From Xylaria sp. FL1777 (Eukaryota; Ascomycota; Sordariomycetes; Xylariales; Xylariaceae), in the NCBI GenBank assembly GCA_022578965.1, contig MU400540.1:1-64000 (forward strand): DNA of 64,000 nucleotides. The letters are read 5' to 3'. The notes under the pieces were generated by a model. It was given only the letters and a program-made list of their open reading frames with translations. It was not told the DNA's origin and made no database searches. Shown here piece by piece: positions 35,454-48,084 of this stretch. The position numbers were made by a program, and so were the translations under genes. How positions within the stretch are numbered: the stretch's first letter is position 1; the number at the start of each line of letters is the position of its first letter.

Positions 35454-38400
35454 ATGGCGGGCGTCAGTCGCTTCAAATTCTTGGCCATAGCCATGGTCTT
35501 TCACCTGGTATATATCTATTCAATCTTTGATATCTACTTTGTCAGTCCAATTGTTAGTGGCATGCAATTGTTCCGGCTGGAGAGGCCAGCAGGAGAAAAG
35601 GCACCGGCTGACCGGCTCGTGCTCTTTGTTGGTATGGATTAATGCATCTTGTGGGCAGACGAGCTCCGAAAGCTGATTTCATGCCTGCAGGAGACGGACT
35701 ACGTGCCGACAAGGCCTTCCAATCCTTTCCCGAGCCGTACCCAAAAACGGACCAAGATTTGACCCCGCGGCCACTTGCGCCTTTCCTGCGATCGCGCGTC
35801 TTGGAGCACGGTACTTTCGGGGTGTCCCACACAAGAGTGCCCACCGAGTCCCGGCCCGGGCATGTTGCTCTGATAGCCGGCTTATACGAGGATGTTTCGG
35901 CTGTTGCGACGGGCTGGAAGCTCAACCCTGTGAACTTCGACAGCGTCTTCAATCGGAGCAGGCATACGTGGAGCTGGGGCAGCCCCGATATTCTTCCCAT
36001 GTTCGAGCATGGAGCTACACCGGGTAGGATAGATGCCTTCTGCTATGATGCGGATTTTGAGGATTTCTCCCAAGATGCACTTCATCTTGACCTCTGGGTT
36101 TTCGATCATGTGAAGGAACTTTTCGCCGCTGCAGAGAAGAATAGTACTCTGAACAGCGCTCTACGGCAAGACAAAATAGTGTTTTTTCTCCATCTTCTCG
36201 GACTGGATACGACCGGCCATTCGTATCGGCCCTACTCAAAAGAGTATCTGAACAACATCAAGGTTGTAGATGAAGGGGTGAAGGAAGTAACAAGCGTGAT
36301 TCGGAAGTTTTACGCCGACGACAGAACTGCCTTCGTCTTTACGGCGGACCACGGGATGAGCGATTGGGGCAGCCATGGAGACGGGCACCCAGATAATACC
36401 CGAACGCCGCTTATAGCCTGGGGCTCTGGTGTCGCCAAGCCTACGATATACCAGGATGGCACAGCTCCTGGGCATGATGAATACTCCGCCGACTGGGACC
36501 TCGGTCGAATCCAAAGGCATGATACACAGCAAGCTGACATCGCCGCCCTCATGGCTTACTTGGTTGGCCTTGAATTCCCCGCGAATTCTGTGGGCGAACT
36601 GCCATTGTCATATCTATCAGCGAATACGAAGGAGAAAGCTGAGGCATCATTTGTAAATGCTCAAGAAATCCTGGAGATGTATCGTGTGAAAGAGGCAAAC
36701 AAGGAATCGAAGCAGTTGAGATACCAGCCTTATGAGCCCTTGAGCGGAGACCGTGGCAGGATTCCCGACGCTCGGCTTTCATCAATCAGAAACCTAATCG
36801 ATTTAGGCCGTTTTGAGGAAGCCATTGAAGAGAGTGCTGCTTTAATGAAGCTTGGTCTGGAGGGAATGCGCTATCTGCAGACATACGACTGGCTTTTTCT
36901 TAGAGCTCTTGTTACAATTGGGTATCTAGGCTGGATGGCCTTCGCGCTGACTACTGTCATCGATTTACATGTCCTGCAAGGTACAACACAGCCGTCGCGA
37001 ACACTCGGCGCAACCATTTTCTTTTCATCGGTCCTTGTTGCACTGTATGGGTCTATTTTTATCTCGGAATCTCCTCTCACGTATTATGCATATGCACTAT
37101 TCCCGGTCGTATTCTGGGAGGAGGTCTACGCACGTCGGGAAAGTTTGGTTAAAGGAAGAAAAGTTCTACTAGGTCACATCAAAACAGGAACAAAAGTCTT
37201 GTCTTTCACCTTGAATTTCATCACATATGTGGGAATCATCGAGTCATTGGTATGTACCCTCTCTTGAACTTTCACCGACGCATAATGTTGACTCCTGTCA
37301 GGCGCTCGGATACATTCATCGCGAAGTCTTCACAGTTCTCTTTATTGTAGCTTCGTTGTTCCCCGGAGCCCTGGGTGCCGGCTTCATCCAGAGGCATCTC
37401 AGTCTTACTGTCACATGGTTTTCATCATGCCTTTTAATGAGTACTTTTACCTTACTCCCGGCGAACAAGGTCGAAGATGTACAGTTAATGTAAGTTACAG
37501 CCACATCTGATGCGTCATACGGTAGCTAACCACCAATAGCATGTTTGGAGGTTCCCTGATGGTGGCTGTGGGAATTCTCTACCTCATATTTGAAGATAAA
37601 TTACTTGCAGACTTTTCTGCTTCAGCTAACCCCCAGTCCCAACGAAAGCAAAATGGTCTGTCAAGGGCCCTCATTGGGGTACAGGTAAGTGTTTCTAATG
37701 TCCCCTTTCTTCTTGTTTTTTCCCTAACAATAATACAGACCGGACTCATTATCCTCGCCATGATTGTAACTCGGTCTAGCGCACTATCGCTGCAAGCAAA
37801 ACAGGGCCTGCCTCGAGGCAATCAAATAGTCGGCTGGCTCGTGCTAGTCATATCGCTCCTCATGCCTCTGGCCCACCGACTCCAGCCTAATACTCATTAC
37901 CTCCATAGGCTCCTAGTTATCTTTTTAACATGCGCACCGACATTTGTTATTCTTACGATATCATATGAAGGGCTCTTCTACTTTGCCTTTTCACTTACCT
38001 TGGTAACTTGGGTTCGAATAGAGCATCACGGCTACGTGTTCTTACAGTCAACCAAGGAAAACGAAAAGAGCCAGAAATCGACCGCTGAAGTGGTTGTCGA
38101 CACAGTTGCATCCAATTTTCGACCATTGTCGATCTCGGATGCGCGAGTTGCGTTGTTCTTCTTCGTACTTCTTCAGTCCGCTTTCTTTAGTACCGGCAAT
38201 GTCGCGTCGGTCTCATCCTTCAGCCTCGAAAGCGTCTGTCGACTTCTCCCAATTTTCGACCCTTTCTCTCAAGGGGCACTCCTCATTCTGAAGCTGATGA
38301 TTCCTTTCGTACTTATCTCGGCGAATTTGGGCGTACTGAACAAGCGCATAGGTGTGGCGCCGTCGGCGCTATTCATGTTGGCCATGTCATTGAGTGATAT

Positions 38401-38662
38401 TCTTACCCTATACTTCTTCTGGGTTGTCAAAGATGAGGGCTCCTGGTTAGAAATAGGATCAACAATCACTCACTTCATTATAGCCAGTCTACTTTGTGTT
38501 TTTGTGGCCGCATTAGAAGGTGTCAGCGCTGCTTTCATCGCCGGGGTCGAAGTAGAGAGCTCAGATAAGGGCACCTCTAGACTCAATGGGTCACAGCACG
38601 AGGCGCTGTCGGAAGAAGATATATCATCGACAACGAGTAACGGGAAGGTTTTAAGCAATTAG
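35454..38662 (+). CDS. MCD4: GPI ethanolamine phosphate transferase 1 (MCD4/PIG-N)
   Basis: ER enzyme that adds ethanolamine phosphate to the first mannose of the GPI precursor. Five exons, 35454-35631, 35691-37249, 37302-37489, 37540-37684 and 37739-38662, give 997 residues. A signal-anchor helix lies at residues about 8-32. Then comes the lumenal alkaline-phosphatase-superfamily domain with LFVGDGLRADKAF (metal Asp61), TESRPGHVALIAG (nucleophile Thr), HLLGLDTTGHSYRP and TADHGMSDWGSHGDGH. From about residue 455 the C-terminal half holds many membrane helices. The last intron is 54 bases (GTAAGT, CTAAC, ACAG) and contains no stop, so its retention would add 18 in-frame residues. I treat it as a true intron because its splice signals are the best of the gene. 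Confidence 0.94.
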
Positions 38663-39255
38663 ATGAAGAAATATAATTCAATATAGAGGAAAAACTGAAT
38701 ACTGACTAGCATTCCCCCTCTGAACACGACATAATTACTCTCTACCAACTAATTACCATAAAGATCGTTGACGTTTCGGGCCGCCAGCCTATTCCCAGTA
38801 TTTTCTTGGGGCCGGGTTTCTCTGTGTCTTATGTTAAAACCATTGTAGTTGTATGAGTGCGCAGTGTTATATATTAGAAGCTTACTAGTGGGATAAGAGG
38901 TAAAATCTGCGGAAGTCTTTAGCTGTGACCCAACTTCTTCTGTAGATATAAGTCTACGTCTAAAGATCGTCTAGCATTTCACACTTGGTTAGCTGAGTAC
39001 CATAGTGGCGGTTTTCCTAGCATGCTAGTGTGTTTGCCTTGCATTTTGCGTTTCCAAGTTAATCTGGGGTAGTTGTTCCACCTCACCGTTAACTGAACCA
39101 TGTCTCCCGAGTGCAGGGGGATACTACTTAATTGTTTTCTCCCGTAACACACTGGGAAAGGAGAGCTGTAAGGGAGCTGTAGGATACATGGTTGCTTCAT
39201 TGATCTCTTTCTCTGAGCCTTTCTTCGTCACAGGTCAACGAGCTCTGAAACTGCA

Positions 39256-39588
39256 ATGGCTTCCAATACCCATGTTCCAGTGAGATGTAATCAACCCTTC
39301 GGATATTGTCAACCAACGGTTCTGGATATACTAGTTTATCACTATCCTCCTTACCTTATTGACATTCCTGGCGTGGTTCGGATGGATCAGATATTCACAG
39401 CATTCGATAGAGAAAGGCCAGGTAACAGATCCGTAATTTTATAGTTAATCATCCATTCGTCGTTATATCTAACGTATGATTGTTGCACAGTAGCTATGGC
39501 AGACAGATGCCCCACCTCATACGCATCGGAAGGCGAGCAATTAAAGCGAAGCATTGTTCGATTTCTAGTGCCGCCCATTTGGGTATAA
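39256..39588 (+). CDS. Possible small spliced gene (87 aa), weak
   Basis: The ATG (TGCAATGGCT) opens 55 codons ending at G|GTAACA. A 69-base intron with an ATCTAACG branch-point match ends GCACAG, and exon 2 (39491-39588) gives 32 more codons to TAA in the restored frame. The product begins MASNTHVPVRCNQPFGYCQP and includes a tyrosine/proline-rich stretch. It has no recognised domain. Open frames of this size can occur by chance, so the main support is the splice signals. Confidence 0.27.
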
Positions 39589-40623
39589 GCCTCGGCAAAT
39601 ATGCATAGCTTGGAGAGGTTTTCTAAGTCTAATTAATATCTACCTACACGCGTTGTCTTCGCGCACGGGCGTGACGTTAGGTTGGATGCCAAGAAACAAT
39701 GACGACACTGGAGGGCAGAATCTGGATATAGACAGGCTTTTTTTGTCGCAGAAACACCACGACGCATTTCCTGGTAATTATAATAAAGGCATAGAATCTG
39801 GGAAATCCGCGGGAGGTGGGAATAGTCAAAGCAGGAATAGCAGCAGCAGAAATCCCCTCTCTTCCAACCTTCGGGAATTATAGGATTACTTCTACCATAC
39901 ATTACACACGACGCCCTTACCTAAGTGGTAGATTTCCCCGGATTTTCTAGGCAGAGGGGCCGGAGGGGCCTGTAAACGGTTAAGGATGCGAGCTGTACGT
40001 CCGTGTGTGTGTGTATACTTATGGATGTAATGTATGTACACTACTGACAGGAAGTAAATACCTACTTAGATACGTCTGTTTTAGTCATGTAGATGAAGGG
40101 CTTGCAATACGATCCAAGTCTTCTATACCTACTGAAGCGAATCTATCTGTTATATAGACTAGATAGATTCTTCCCGGGGTAAAACTGGTGGAGTAGAGGA
40201 TCCTCGAAGGTAAGTAAGGAAGATCATGATACTATCACATGCTTCACCAAGTTAAGACTGCGTATAAGTAGTACCTAGGCGTAGGCTAACCCGATCTAGA
40301 TTTTTCTGAAAACGGCAGATGACCGTGATCGAAATGCACATTACCCATCCCTACTGCTAACCAGTAATGGTGCAAGTACGTAGTAAGCTACCTCCTAGGT
40401 AAGTACCTATCATAATAGCCATGATTTCTAATTAGACTGTTGTGATTCGTCTTGTTCAGCAATTCGAGATTTCAACATTGAAGCTACGTTACCTACCTAC
40501 CGAGGTAGGTATTTACTTACTTGCTTCCAAGGTTGCTTAGCTAATAACTATAGGGATCCTGTGGGGTTACTTTAGGTACGGACGGTGGTTTGAAGTAGGT
40601 AACGACTGTGAAGCTTGGCTGGC

Positions 40624-40641
40624 TACCTACTTAAGTAGGTA
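40624..40641. repeat. Perfect 18-base palindrome of the TACCTA family
   Basis: TACCTACTTAAGTAGGTA reads the same on both strands. It is one of many related motifs between genes in this window; another near copy is at 40491-40510. Confidence 0.8.
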
Positions 40642-41484
40642 CTTATGTAACTGGCGTGTCCCAGGCACATGGATGCTTACCAGGATTATTTGTTACTTAA
40701 GGCACGTTAAGTTAGGTACTTACTACTCTGCTTTGTTACCCGGTTTCTTAAGCCTTACATGATTTGTTCTGGGCAGAGTTCGGTAGGGTGGCACTAAGGT
40801 AGGTACTAGACTACTATAAGCACACCTTTACCTAAGTACTTGACCTACTGGAAGATCTTCGTTGGCAAGCGGTTTTGCGAGTGGGAAAACCACCTAGGCA
40901 GTCGCATATGGATTCCGCGAACCCCGGTGGTGGCGTTCTCTATTAATACCTAAGGCAAATGCCAAATAGCACATGTGCAGTGTAAGGTGCACTTGCAGGT
41001 TTGGTTTCCGCAAGTGCGTGGAGCATTCATTACAGGTAGGTTAAGTGTCTATCTACCTAGCTATCTACCTACCTATAATCTAGGCCGGTAGATTGCTTCG
41101 TCGCATCAAGCTCTCAATAACGCTGCCGTCGCCGCCGCCGCCTGTAACACCACACCAAGTCCTCCTGTCTCTTTTCCGTTCTCACGCACACCCACCCACA
41201 CACATACACACACATACACGCACCTCCATACACATCAAAGCCACTCCCTCGACCTCGACGTGCAACCAACCGACGAGATAACCCCTCAAGCTCCCTCACA
41301 TTCCCGATGCTCACGGGGGCGTGAGCTATTCGCTTTTCTCTTTTGGGGCCCCCTTCTTACTTACAATGCGACACGGGCCGTGGAATCCGTCTAGAGAGCT
41401 GAATTGAGTTTTGATGATCCGGTTGTGGCTCGTCTGGTGACCGGCCCGTTGCATCCCCCTTCATCTTCCGTCTTGGTCGTCATC

Positions 41485-44400
41485 ATGGCCGATGTCGACA
41501 TTAAACCCAGCACTGCCGAGCTGATCGGGCAACAACAGCATCAGCAGCAGCAGCAACACCACCACCAGCAACACCACCAGAACCACCAGACCCAGAACCA
41601 GGCACAGAGCCCAAATCATTCCAATTCTCCAGCGCAATCCTCGACTCCCCCCGGCGGAACATTCGGCGGTGCGTCTGGCTCCCTGACCGCCGCTCAGAGC
41701 GCCCAGGGACAGCTGAGCTTCCGAAGGTGTGCCCGCTTCTGCGTAGTGTTTTGCATCACGCGAGCTGTTGGCTGACCACAGGATAACTCGTCTAGGCAAC
41801 GTGCTTCGAGAGCTTGTGAGGTAAGTGTGCTCTGTGTTATGTTTTGGTGGTGGACTGTGGTGGACTGTGGCACTATCCCCGGAGCTATCTGCTATTTATC
41901 AGTAGCACCGCTGCCAACACTGCCTATCTGGGGCGCAAGTGGGATTTCTTATTGTGCCGAGGCATCTCAGAAACAATACCACTTTGGCCGAGCTCTCGAC
42001 TAATCATTGCCGATCCACAGACATGCCACGCCAGAAAGGTACGGAATTATTTCCCCATTGCCTTGACTCCCCAGCCTGCGAACCGCTATAGACAGCATGT
42101 CTCGCACGTGTCTCGCTTTCGGCGATGCGACGGTATGAGTACACTTGTTCACCACTCACCAGGTCCGATGCGACGCCGCGAGCCTCGGCGTCCCTTGCAC
42201 CAATTGCGTCGCCTTCCAAATTGAATGCAAGATCCCCCAACCTAAAAGGAAAAAGACGCAAGCAAACGCCACGAAGGACTCCGACAGGTCTGCATACATC
42301 CGAGCTTAATCTACACTGCCTTCGGCGGCTAACATTGCTACACAGCGAACGTGGAGATGCCGGCGACAGCCAATCCCCCCAGCCTATGGCTGGCTCCTCA
42401 ACCACATTTCCAGCGAGACCACCTGCCGTATACCATACATCCGAAGGCGTCCCGCCCACCACCTTGACCGAGGCGCAGGCGAGGAAAGAGGAGGTCGACA
42501 ATGATACTTATGTCAATATAGTCATGAAGCCCAAGTTTACGAGAGCACCCATCACCGAAGCTGGCCGTGTCGCTTTCCTGGGCGAATCTTCCAACCTTAC
42601 TTTGTTGGTCCACGACCGTCAGGGGGCCTCCGACGTGGTTCACTATCCATTGCCCGAAAATGTTCGTGGATCCAGAGCAAGACTAACAGAACTTGACAAT
42701 ATCGAAATCGACATCCTCCACCAACGTGGTGCATTTCTACTCCCCCCTCGACAGTTATGCGATGAGCTCATTGAGGCCTACTTCAAATGGGTGCACCCAA
42801 TCGTACCTGTTCTCAACAGGACGCGCTTCATGAGACAATATCGAGATCCTAAGAACCCCCCGTCGCTGCTATTGCTCCAAGCTATTTTGCTTGCCGGGTC
42901 CCGCGTTTGCCAAAACCAACAGCTTATGGACGCCAACGGCTCGACGACCCCTGCTGCATTAACGTTTTATAAGAGAGCCAAAGCACTCTACGATGCTAAC
43001 TACGAGGACGATCGAGTGACTATCGTTCAGTCATTGTTACTTATGGGCTGGTACTGGGAAGGACCCGAAGATGTTACCAAAAATGTTTTTTACTGGAGTC
43101 GTGTTGCTATCATTGTCGCTCAGGGTTCTGGTATGCACAGGAGCGTAGAAGGCTCCCAGCTTAGTAACGCGGACAAGAGGCTATGGAAACGCATCTGGTG
43201 GACCTTGTTCACCCGGGACCGATCAGTCGCTGTGGCGTTAGGACGTCCATGCAACATCAACCTGGAGGACTGCGACGTTGAAATGCTGACCGAGGACGAC
43301 TTTATTGAAGATGAGCCCGATAATGTGATGGGTTTCCCATCAGACCCGATCCACGTACACTTCTTTTTGCAATATGTCAAACTGTGCGAGATCATGGGTT
43401 TGGTCCTCTCACAGCAATATTCGGTGGCATCTCGTGGTCGGCGCCAGAATGCTATTGATCTCACCCATAGTGACATGGCTTTGGCCGACTGGCTACAAAA
43501 CTGTCCGAAGATGGTGTACTGGGAGATGCCACGACATCATTTTTGGAGCGCACTCCTACATTCAAACTACTATACGACGCTATGTCTCCTTCATCGGGCC
43601 CATATGCCCCCGAATACGAACAGTCATAGCCAACCTAGGTTTCCCGACGAATCCTCGTATCCGTCACGTAATATCGCCTTCCAGGCCGCAGGAATGATCA
43701 CGTCCATCATTGAAAATCTATCAGCTCATGATGAGCTACGCTACTGTCCTGCGTTTGTCGTTTATAGCTTGTTCTCGGCACTCATCATGCACGTGTATCA
43801 GATGCGCTCGCCAGTGTTGACTATCCAACGAGTCACTCATGACCGGATTCGAACATGCATGGATGCCTTGAAAGAGGTTTCTAAGGTATGGCTTGTGGGT
43901 AAGATGGTATATACCTTGTTTGAATCTATTCTGGGCAACAAATCATTCGAGGAGAGACTGCAGAAAGCGGCTGGTAAGCGCCATAGAAAAGTACAGCAGA
44001 GTTTTGCACAACTAGATCAGCATCAGCGGCAACAAGAAGCGGCAAAACGGAAATACGATGAAATGGCTATTGACTTTAGCGTGACCACACCTATACATCA
44101 GGAATCATACGAACGATCGCGACCGCAAACACCACGAAACGAACCCGCGGCCAATCAAGCCCCCATGGGCCCTCCACTCACCTCACCTAATGCAAAGTCG
44201 GGTGATACCTTCATGGGCGGAACTAATAGCAGGCCTCATACACGCCCAGCAACACCGTTCAACCCTTCATTCTCGGTCCCCGGTACCCCCCCAGATCTAT
44301 ACCTCGTCACACGGAACTCGCCAAATCTGTCGCAATCCCTCTGGGAGAACTTCCACACCGATCAGCTATTTCCCGAAAGCTCTGTTGTCCCGCTGCCGCA

Positions 44401-44716
44401 GACGTCACCTCCGCAGAACCAACAGAATCTAGACCCAAATGTCATATCGCAGATGCAGGGTATGTCGTCTCCGGCGTCGGGCCAGCCGAACCATTTCCAT
44501 GGACTAGGAACGCAAAGAACGGCCAATGGAAGTCCGCTGCAGGCTAACACTTTCTTACAACCAGGACTTGGAGGGTTCCAAGGCCCGTCATCGACACTAT
44601 GGCCAGGCGGAGATGTGAATGCCATGCAGGAGGGTCACAGCCCCAGTGACAGCTGGAGTACTGGATCGGGTCAGGGCCAGCCAGTGCCGGCCACATTGAA
44701 TGTGGAAGACTGGTAA
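41485..44716 (+). CDS. CTF1: Zn2Cys6 transcription factor, CTF1/Far family
   Basis: Nuclear regulator resembling cutinase transcription factor 1 / FarA-FarB, which activate fatty-acid and cutin-lipid catabolism genes. Five exons, 41485-41726, 41796-41820, 42021-42038, 42163-42287 and 42346-44716, encode 926 residues. An N-terminal Gln/His-rich tract precedes the cluster. The cysteines fall at 88, 91, 98, 107, 110 and 117 (CX2CX6CX8CX2CX6C), with RASRACETCHARKVRCDAA typical of the family, followed by PKRKK. Three of the four introns interrupt or border this cluster, and exon 3 is only 18 bases (TCHARK). The fungal-specific middle domain covers about residues 275-500 (RIWWTLFTRDRSVAVALGRP). The tail is rich in Pro, Ser and Gln. 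The start ATG follows a long CT-rich leader. Alpha versus beta type was not resolved. Confidence 0.9.
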
Positions 44717-46161
44717 GACGAACTTGATGACTTGCACGATCTTGAGAATAGGACTGACACGAGCACTGCTTATATAGGTTTCAGTTCTTTGGGATTAACG
44801 GAAATGATGTTAATTTAGCTGGAATTGACCTATCGATGAATTAAACGGAATATATACATTTATCTGGCTGCACAACGAGGCAAGGGAAAACTACGGATGT
44901 ATGGAAGCAGGCATGTTTTCATGCTGGTTTCATGAAGGCATATGTGTGAGCATATATATATTCGATTTGATCATCCCAAAGATGCCCGAATCTTCTTGTT
45001 AATAACATTAAAAATGTACAACCCGTGCATCGTTATTGAAGATTGTGTCACCAGCTTGGTAACAGCCGGCATACTGCGTAAGACCTCGGCGCAGACATAA
45101 CCCGGCACAGTGCCCAGCATTGTGTGACAGGGCCAATCTCAGGGATGTCGATTGGCTCATGGTCCGCTAATCTAACACCTTGCAGTGACCTTGTTTCAGC
45201 ACGTTAGTAGCCTGCTGCGATAAGTGGTCAGTGCTAATCAGTACTTACCTTAGGTACCTAGGTAGTCACTGGGCAGTGGCGTAGCGGAATACCACCACTA
45301 TCAGCCCACCTGCAGCACCCAAGAGATTCTCGAATAGGACACGCACTCCTCGAATCCTCATTCGGGAATCGGAACCTGGGTCCTGCAATCCAATGAACGG
45401 AACAGCGAATGAACGACGTAGATAGAAAATTATTACATCCAATGTTCATTTCATATGGAATAGCCTACCTACACATCTATTCTGTTGTCCTACCCATCCC
45501 ATCATCGTCTTTTAAGAGCGCACATTATCTATCTCACCTACTACTCCTACTACCGACCGCACTTGTACTACCTAGGTACACTACCTACAACTTACAAGAG
45601 CAATACAAGAGCAGGACCCCTAAGGTAGAAACGCACATGGCTGTATTCAGAGCGTCAGCACGGGATTCGTTATCTTAGTGTAGGTACGCATACGCAGGAG
45701 GTACACGAGGTAAGCTATACTCTATGCTGCCTACCAGGTACTTACTTCTAGCGTGCATGTCGTAATTCGAGGCGACCCGCTGCACCGCTGCACATGCCAA
45801 CGCGCAAGCTGGGCGCCCAGCTAGCTAATTTCACTCTTTTCAATCTACACTATGCAGTTTACAGTCCCGTCCTGAGTGAGTGAGTGCTTACCCATCTGGA
45901 TGAATCCAAGTCACCCTTGTTTGTTCCCGTACCACCACCGATAGGGCCACCGAAACCTCGACTTCATTCCTGCTCAAGTACCAAGTCCCCCAATCCCCAA
46001 TCCCCAGGTCCGTCCGGCCGCCGAAACCAATGTGATCTCACTCGTCCGGCCGTCATTGTCCTCCCTAGCTTTGATGCGCCTTGGTCCCTCGGCCCGCTTC
46101 GTGCGGATACCAGCCGTGTCATTCGGTCCGTAGTCCCCTTTCTGCTCGTGGACTGTGGAAA
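44717..46161. other. Intergenic, 3' of CTF1 and promoter of the LysM gene
   Basis: Contains TTAGGTACCTAGGTAGT near 45249 and CTACCTAGGTACACTACC near 45569. The last 150 bases before 46162 are an open frame without an ATG and probably 5' UTR. No gene seen. Confidence 0.6.
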
Positions 46162-48084
46162 ATGGCCGACTCCAGCCGGGCCTTGAAGCCTCCTATCTCG
46201 AGATCATCGACCGCCTCGACCGCGCTGACCCCCGCCGGCGTTGACGATCCCACGGCCGCGCGACCAAGGAACAGGAGAACACCTCACAGCAACAATGCAC
46301 CCGCCACCTTGACAGCTACGTCCGGCGGGCCATCGGGCCAAGCCCCCTCACCAACCCGGGGCGTGAGCCCCATGCCGTCCGCGCGCCTCACCGACACCAA
46401 GCTCCAGTCGGGCGGCTTGTCCAGCCCTCTCAATGGCGCTTTCTCTCGTGGCCTGCTCGAAGGCTCGTGGGCCCCGAACTGGTCATCGGTTCAAGACTTT
46501 GCTACGTCGTTACTCGACGCTGGATATAGTAGCGAGCCTTCACGCCCCAACAGCAGGAGCGGTCCTAAGTCACAGCCGAAATCCTTCTGGAAAGGCTTTG
46601 GGGGGATGAAAGCCCTGAGCGGCAAACCGTCCGAGACTTGGGGTCCAACCCCTCTATCGGATTCGCGTCCTGTGCCAGGGGATATTGCCGCAGGTTCTCT
46701 CGCTCAACGGGAGGCACAGCTGATGGCAAGGAAGAAGGCCAGCGTACTGGAGAGCCATGACGGAGCAAACGGGGGGTTAGACATCACTGGCAAATACAAG
46801 AGGAGGAATTCGGATGAAAATATGCGGAGTGTGAGCCAACCAGTTATTGAAGAATTCCTAGTCTATCTGCATCATCTGCAACCTACCGACACTTATGCCG
46901 GCATTATCCTCCGCTACAGATGTATGGAGCACGCATTTCGCAAGGTCAACGGTCTGTGGTCGCGGGACAACATACAAATCCGCAAACATCTCTTGATTCC
47001 TGTGGATGCTTGTGAGATTAAAGGTAGACCATGTGACCCTCCTTCCTTCCACTCTCAAAAGGTTGACCACCTAGCTACGACACCCCAGCCTTTCGATGCC
47101 AGTAGCTTCGCTCAGTCCAGTACAGATTCACAACAGCTACACGACGACTATTTCGGATCTTTGAACGGCAAGACAAGTGAGCATTTGGCACAAGAAGCTG
47201 ACGAACGACCCTGGACTCACGTACGGTGGGTAAAGCTGGATTCACTACAAGAACCAGTGGAGATAGTCAGGGTCAAGCGCACAACGGTAGGGTATTTTCC
47301 GCCGAGGAGAAAGAAGAGTATCCATACCGCTTCGGCTTTCTCCACTCCGCGTCAGTCCCTTGAATTATCAAAAGCTGTCTCAAACACCTCTGTCGTCGCA
47401 GGGAGTCCTGGCACGACTTCATCAAGGGGACAGAGCACACGGCCAATGGCCTCAAGCTTGAGCCTTGGTTCACCTGCGTCTGGCCGAAGCCGGGGCAATA
47501 GTCTAGGGCAGATGGAAGGGGTTCCTGCGTGGATGCGCAAGCCAGGAGGTGTGGGGTCGATGGGAAAGAGCGTGAAGGCGCCTGGCCCAGCCACAGATTC
47601 CTTCAACACGTGGGTTAACAAGCGACTCCCCGGCTTTAACATTGACTCGCTCCCATCCATGTCCGTCATGGGATCTGAAACTGCACACTTTGGATTCTCC
47701 AAAAAGACAGAGGACACCTCCGGAATTGTAGAGAGTCCCTTTGAAGAAGAATGCGAGGCGGCGGCCCCTTCCCGAAACGGCGTGGGCCTCGAACACGCGG
47801 CGGCATCTATCGAAACCTGGTTGCGCGGGGCGTGGGCAAAACGCCCGGGCACACCGAAACTCGGCTCACTACGGAAGCCTGCTGATGACCTCGACCTCAT
47901 CGAGTTGGCGGACACGGCTAGTGATGATGGACGTACGAGTAACATGTTTGGTGGATCTTCTCACGGTGGTTTCTTGGATCAAAATCTCCATGGATCGACT
48001 AGTAGAAGCGGAGGAGAAGGCGCAGCGACAATGCGCGGCCGATTGATGCCGACAGGAGGCGACAAGGGAAAGAAGGCGGATTAA
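46162..48084 (+). CDS. Intracellular LysM-domain protein
   Basis: Intronless, 640 residues. A single LysM-like module lies at about residues 234-280 (VYLHHLQPTDTYAGIILRYR... to LIPV), flanked by long Ser/Pro/Gly-rich, probably disordered regions. There is no signal peptide or membrane helix, so it is not one of the secreted chitin-binding LysM effectors. It fits the fungal counterpart of LYSMD-type intracellular proteins, whose role is poorly known. A basic patch PPRRKK (about residue 400) and a C-terminal conserved-looking stretch (SIETWLRGAWAKRPGTPKLG, around 546-565) are further landmarks. The open frame continues 27 codons upstream from a TTG; the ATG at 46162 is the first in frame. Confidence 0.8.
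   Translation: MADSSRALKPPISRSSTASTALTPAGVDDPTAARPRNRRTPHSNNAPATLTATSGGPSGQAPSPTRGVSPMPSARLTDTKLQSGGLSSPLNGAFSRGLLEGSWAPNWSSVQDFATSLLDAGYSSEPSRPNSRSGPKSQPKSFWKGFGGMKALSGKPSETWGPTPLSDSRPVPGDIAAGSLAQREAQLMARKKASVLESHDGANGGLDITGKYKRRNSDENMRSVSQPVIEEFLVYLHHLQPTDTYAGIILRYRCMEHAFRKVNGLWSRDNIQIRKHLLIPVDACEIKGRPCDPPSFHSQKVDHLATTPQPFDASSFAQSSTDSQQLHDDYFGSLNGKTSEHLAQEADERPWTHVRWVKLDSLQEPVEIVRVKRTTVGYFPPRRKKSIHTASAFSTPRQSLELSKAVSNTSVVAGSPGTTSSRGQSTRPMASSLSLGSPASGRSRGNSLGQMEGVPAWMRKPGGVGSMGKSVKAPGPATDSFNTWVNKRLPGFNIDSLPSMSVMGSETAHFGFSKKTEDTSGIVESPFEEECEAAAPSRNGVGLEHAAASIETWLRGAWAKRPGTPKLGSLRKPADDLDLIELADTASDDGRTSNMFGGSSHGGFLDQNLHGSTSRSGGEGAATMRGRLMPTGGDKGKKAD

Larger units (their letters stand above)
38663..41484. 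other. 2.8 kb intergenic region rich in TACCTA/TAGGTA palindromes
   Basis: Holds a weak small-gene candidate (39256-39588) and the densest cluster of the intergenic palindromic motif (40380-40870 and 41030-41085), including a perfect 18-base palindrome at 40624-40641. The last 350 bases are CA- and CT-rich and likely form the 5' UTR of the transcription-factor gene. Confidence 0.6.

Noticed and set aside
40380..41085. Repeat array that could be mistaken for CRISPR
   Set aside because: The palindromic motifs vary in length and spacing, there are no uniform spacers, and the genome is eukaryotic.
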